Under the pieces are notes generated by a model. It ran no database searches. It worked only from the letters and a program-made list of their open reading frames with translations, and was not told where the DNA came from. The position numbers and the translations under genes are program-made. A stretch of DNA of 9,522 nucleotides from Candidatus Methylomirabilota bacterium (GTDB lineage Bacteria; Methylomirabilota; Methylomirabilia; Methylomirabilales; 2-02-FULL-66-22): NCBI GenBank assembly GCA_016209725.1, contig JACQVO010000170.1:1-9522 (forward strand), given 5' to 3'. Shown piece by piece: positions 7,238 through 9,522 of the stretch (position 1 is the stretch's first letter; every line of letters begins with the position of its first letter).

Positions 7238-8172
7238 TGTCCCCCGAGGTCCCGCCTGCCCCATCCGGCTTCTTCTCTCGCCTGCGCGACGGATTGCGCA
7301 AGACCCGGGACGGGCTACGCCAGAAGCTGGAGATTGTCTTTGGCGGCGCCCCCCTGGACGAGGGAACGCTGGAACGCTTGGAGGAGGCCCTCCTCGCCTC
7401 GGATCTCGGCCCCGCCACCACAGCCGCCATCTTGGAGCCGGCCCGTGCGGCATTCCGGCGACACGGGATCACGACGGGGGAAGCCATGCGCGATCTGCTG
7501 GCACAACGGGTTGGCGAGCTGCTGCAGGTCGGCGGCCCGCCTGCGCCCGCCCCCGCCGCTCCACCGCACGTCACCCTGTTCCTGGGGGTGAACGGGTCCG
7601 GAAAGACGACGACCATCGCGAAACTGGCCAAGCGGTATCTGGGTGCGGGGGAGCGGGTCCTCTTGGCAGCCGGCGACACCTTCCGCGCCGCCGCCACCGA
7701 GCAGCTCCAGATCTGGGGCCACCGGATCGGCGCCGAGGTGATCGCCCACCGCCCCGGGGCGGATCCCGCCGCCGTCATCTTCGACGCGTGCAAGGCGGCC
7801 AGCGCCCGGGGAGTGCAACGGCTGCTCATCGACACGGCGGGTCGCCTGCACACGCGGAAGAATCTCATGGAGGAGCTGAAGAAGATCCACCGCGTCATCG
7901 CCCGGGAGGTTCCGGGCGCCCCCCACGAGACCCTGCTGGTCTTGGATGCCACGACCGGCCTCAACGCCGTGGCCCAGGCGAGGGAGTTCCATCACGCCGT
8001 AGGCGTGACGGGTCTGGTCATCGCCAAGCTGGACGGGACGGCCAAGGGCGGCGCCGTGGTGGCCATCGCGCAAGCCCTCCAACTTCCCGTCCGCTACGTC
8101 GGCGTGGGCGAGTCCCCCGAGGATCTCCAGCCCTTCGACCCCCGCGAGTTCGCCGCCGCGCTGTTCTCGTAG
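7237..8172 (+). CDS. ftsY: Signal recognition particle receptor FtsY
   Basis: FtsY is the membrane-associated GTPase that docks SRP-ribosome complexes (Ffh-4.5S RNA) at the Sec translocon. The 311-residue protein is essentially the NG core. It has a short amphipathic start with GFFSRLRDGLRKTRDGL at 11-27, the usual lipid-binding helix, an N domain to about 97, and a Pro/Ala linker at 99-110. The G domain has G1 GVNGSGKTT at 117-125, DTFRAAA at 147-153, DTAGR at 199-203, the G4 region AKLDGTAKGG at 263-272 and GVGE at 289-292. The acidic A domain of E. coli FtsY is absent, as in many bacteria. The usual TKLD is AKLD here. The ATG overlaps the stop of the Roadblock gene. Ffh is excluded because there is no methionine-rich M domain. 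Confidence 0.97.
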   Translation: MSPEVPPAPSGFFSRLRDGLRKTRDGLRQKLEIVFGGAPLDEGTLERLEEALLASDLGPATTAAILEPARAAFRRHGITTGEAMRDLLAQRVGELLQVGGPPAPAPAAPPHVTLFLGVNGSGKTTTIAKLAKRYLGAGERVLLAAGDTFRAAATEQLQIWGHRIGAEVIAHRPGADPAAVIFDACKAASARGVQRLLIDTAGRLHTRKNLMEELKKIHRVIAREVPGAPHETLLVLDATTGLNAVAQAREFHHAVGVTGLVIAKLDGTAKGGAVVAIAQALQLPVRYVGVGESPEDLQPFDPREFAAALFS

Positions 8173-8243
8173 TCCCCCTCAGCCTGGCACCCTCTACTCT
8201 CCTTTACGGGTCGCCAGCTCCTTCCCTCTGCTCCTGTTTGGTG

Positions 8244-8271
8244 TTGACACGACAAGGGTGCGTGGTACGAT
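8244..8271 (+). promoter_or_regulatory. Candidate promoter of the PIN toxin module
   Basis: TTGACA (8244-8249) and TACGAT (8266-8271), four of six matches to the -10 consensus, are separated by 16 nt. Predicted transcription starts near 8278, leaving a leader of about 117 nt before the ATG at 8396. It sits in the 223-bp gap after ftsY. No convincing terminator for ftsY was found in that gap. Confidence 0.6.
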
Positions 8272-8331
8272 CCGTGCGACTCGACAACCCACAAGCCGTC
8301 TCTCTACTGTGCCCGAATAGCGCAGTTCAAC

Positions 8332-8358
8332 CGCAAAGCACGCGAAGGACGCAGAGGA
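8332..8358 (+). repeat. Three-unit 9-bp tandem repeat
   Basis: Three adjacent 9-mers, CGCAAAGCA, CGCGAAGGA and CGCAGAGGA, follow the pattern CGCRRAGSA with one or two changes each. They lie in the leader of the PIN-domain gene. Similar CGCAAAGGA-type short repeats are common between genes in several environmental phyla, so this is probably a repeat-family remnant rather than an operator, although an operator has not been excluded. Confidence 0.65.
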
Positions 8359-8395
8359 ACCCAGGGGATACCGCAGATAGTGCTCTCACTTTGAC

Positions 8396-8875
8396 ATGAA
8401 GAAGCGAATCTACGTTGAGACAACAGTCGTGAGTTACTTTACGGCCCGGCCAAGCCGTGACCTTATGGTTGCGGGTCACCAGGAGGCCACCCGGGAACTC
8501 TGGCCGGAGCTTGCCGCCAGGTATGACACCTACGTTTCGGCGCTCGTGTTCGAGGAGGCCGGAAGGGGCGATCCCGACCAAGCCAGAACGCGGCTTGCAG
8601 CGATTGAGCGGTTCCCTATGCTCGACATTGACGACGAGGCTCGAAGTCTAGCCCAGAAGATCATTGCCGGCGGGGGGATACCTGCGAGATATCCGGAAGA
8701 TGCCCTTCACATTGCTGTGGCTGCCGTCAACGGAATCGAAGTGGTCATCACCTGGAATTTCGCCCATCTGAACAACCCGTTCACCCGTATGATGGTGAGG
8801 CAGATCGTGGAGGCTGTGGGATACGAGTGTCCCGAGATCTGCTCACCTGAGGAACTGTTGGAGGTTGGCAAGTGA
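8396..8875 (+). CDS. PIN-domain protein, VapC-like toxin
   Basis: This 159-residue protein is a PIN-domain nuclease of the type found as VapC toxins, metal-dependent RNases held inactive by a co-expressed antitoxin. Visible motifs are YVETTVVSY at 6-14, where Glu8 takes the place of the usual first Asp; Glu53/Glu54 after SALVF; PEDALHIAVAA with Asp102; and the family-typical TWNFAHLNN at 119-127, where Asn121 takes the place of a late Asp. All positions expected for the ETT/ETS-type PIN subfamily are present, so it looks intact. No ribosome binding site is evident before the ATG, and a stop codon at 8378-8380 rules out an upstream in-frame start. GC and codon bias are lower than in ftsY, suggesting recent transfer. 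Its stop codon overlaps the start of the small partner gene. Confidence 0.85.
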   Translation: MKKRIYVETTVVSYFTARPSRDLMVAGHQEATRELWPELAARYDTYVSALVFEEAGRGDPDQARTRLAAIERFPMLDIDDEARSLAQKIIAGGGIPARYPEDALHIAVAAVNGIEVVITWNFAHLNNPFTRMMVRQIVEAVGYECPEICSPEELLEVGK

Positions 8876-9066
8876 GAGATCCGATTGTTGATGAAGTGCG
8901 AAAGCATCGAATGGAGCACACGCAGAAGTTTCGAGGCGACCTGCTTGCCATCTGCGCCGACCTCCGGCGCGTTCAGGTCGCTTCCGGGCACGAGGTCGTT
9001 CGCCTTGCTCCGAGAAAGCTGGTGCCAACAAGGGCAACCAACCGCCGCGGAAAATCGCGCCGTTGA
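8872..9066 (+). CDS. Small partner protein, probable antitoxin
   Basis: A 64-residue basic protein begins with GTG overlapping the toxin stop (GTGA) and is preceded by GGAGG with 7-nt spacing, a strong signal for coupled translation. The N-terminal half MRDPIVDEVRKHRMEH...FRGDLLAICADLRR is predicted helical. It resembles the short proteins of the form PIVDEVR..REEHA..F that accompany ETT/ETS-type PIN genes. The C-terminal tail is Arg/Lys-rich with a VVRLAPRKL segment. The toxin-first order is the reverse of the usual vapBC arrangement. No recognisable AbrB or ribbon-helix-helix domain is seen, so autoregulation by DNA binding is uncertain. The antitoxin role is inferred from position and size. 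Confidence 0.72.
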   Translation: MRDPIVDEVRKHRMEHTQKFRGDLLAICADLRRVQVASGHEVVRLAPRKLVPTRATNRRGKSRR

Positions 9067-9367
9067 TGCCCAGTGATACGCCGACGCGACCATCTGCCGT
9101 CGAGCACGAGATTGCGATTCCGTCAGGCTTGGCGATAAAGACCCACACGTGATGGGAGGCTTTGCCGACTATGTGACGGGGTACGACAGGGCACGTGTCA
9201 AGTTCCCGCCCATCCGTATTGACATGGGCACAGATTGCGTAACTTGTCGTAATTGGCAACGTCTCGGATTTTAGACACACCGATGCATAACCGAGGAAAA
9301 CCAACGGGCGATGATCAGGCGGGTGCATTCGACCGCGGATACGAGGGCCATCGCCGTCGCCAGGCAA
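9038..9367 (-). other. Coding-like minus-strand frame of unknown status
   Basis: The stretch 9067-9282 has no convincing plus-strand gene. On the minus strand an open frame runs from an ATG at 9367 down to 8843. The part from about 9320 to 9038 reads as an ordinary protein (for example HHVWVFIAKPDGIAI and ADGRVGVSLGINGAIF), with third codon positions richer in GC than first, and first richer than second, by hand count over about 58 codons. The part below 9038 is Arg/Pro-rich and looks like the shadow of the antitoxin gene. It could be a gene remnant, an overlapping gene or chance. I do not recognise a family. Confidence 0.2.
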
Positions 9368-9489
9368 GGCTCGGCCTCAGACTGAGTCCGGCCGAGAGGC
9401 TGAAGTGGCTGGAGCGGACCATGGACGAGCTGAGGGGTTTGCTGGGGCGCGCCCGGCAGGCTCGTCCCAACAAGCCGAAATCCGACTGA
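9283..9489 (+). CDS. Small basic protein of unknown function
   Basis: This is a 68-residue protein from the ATG at 9283; an in-frame TTG at 9253 would add ten residues. No strong ribosome binding site supports either start. The core GYEGHRRRQARLGLRLSPAE followed by RLKWLERTMDELRGLLG is predicted to form two helices around an SPAERLKWLE turn, and the C-terminus is Lys/Arg-rich. There is no signal peptide or membrane segment. The RL.WLE pattern recalls short genes placed before toxin-type or nucleotidyltransferase genes in other bacteria, but this is a weak resemblance. It lies 216 bp after the PIN module in the same orientation, and its partner, if any, would be beyond the right edge. Confidence 0.5.
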   Translation: MHNRGKPTGDDQAGAFDRGYEGHRRRQARLGLRLSPAERLKWLERTMDELRGLLGRARQARPNKPKSD

Positions 9490-9522
9490 CCAGTCATTTA
9501 CTTGGGGATGGCCACGACCCGC

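Noticed and set aside
8173..8243. Terminator after ftsY
   Set aside because: CTGGC near 8192 and GCCAG near 8213 could pair, but the stem is only five pairs with a long loop and no T run follows.
7137..8399. A plus-strand frame overlapping ftsY and running into the intergenic gap
   Set aside because: The product is Arg/Gly/Pro-rich low-complexity sequence typical of a frame-shifted shadow of ftsY; no family motif is visible.
9066..9152. A 28-codon frame whose ATG overlaps the antitoxin stop (TGATG)
   Set aside because: The stop-start overlap is suggestive, but the product is very short, has no ribosome binding site and no recognisable feature.
9508..9522. Possible start of a next gene (ATG GCC ACG ACC CGC) at the right edge
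   Set aside because: Only five codons are visible and the GGGG in front is too close to act as a normal ribosome binding site, so it is not reported as a gene.

Overview
The window is GC-rich bacterial chromosome of housekeeping character. Its last 1.1 kb are an accessory patch with visibly lower GC and weaker codon bias. The core is the classic rnc-smc-ftsY neighbourhood found in many bacteria, here with a Roadblock/LC7 gene inserted between smc and ftsY. The GC content, this gene order and the short TCGAA/GAACCG-type intergenic repeats suggest an uncultured GC-rich phylum such as Rokubacteria/NC10 (Methylomirabilota) or a deltaproteobacterial relative. That placement is inference only and cannot be proved from this window.

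Left part (1-2260). trpE (anthranilate synthase component I) and trxA (thioredoxin) lie in series on the minus strand, each with a recognisable promoter-like sequence in front. A long hairpin with a T run abuts the end of trpE and probably continues past the left edge of the window. trxA is divergent from the next gene, with back-to-back promoters in a 165-bp gap.

Middle part (2261-8172, plus strand). An RNase III-family gene has an intact double-stranded-RNA-binding domain but several substituted catalytic acidic residues. It is followed by a full-length smc with its own promoter, a 154-bp gap filled largely by an imperfect inverted repeat, a Roadblock/LC7 protein, and ftsY. The Roadblock stop codon and the ftsY start codon overlap (TGATG), so the two are probably translationally coupled. 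The cluster joins RNA processing or binding, chromosome compaction and SRP-dependent membrane targeting.

Right part (8173-9522, plus strand). A strong promoter and a three-unit 9-bp tandem repeat precede a two-gene toxin-antitoxin-like module. It consists of a PIN-domain (VapC-like) protein with a Glu-Thr-Thr N-terminal motif and an overlapping 64-residue partner. A 216-bp stretch without a convincing plus-strand gene follows, though it has a coding-like minus-strand frame. After it comes a short basic protein of unknown function that may belong to a second small module leaving the window on the right.
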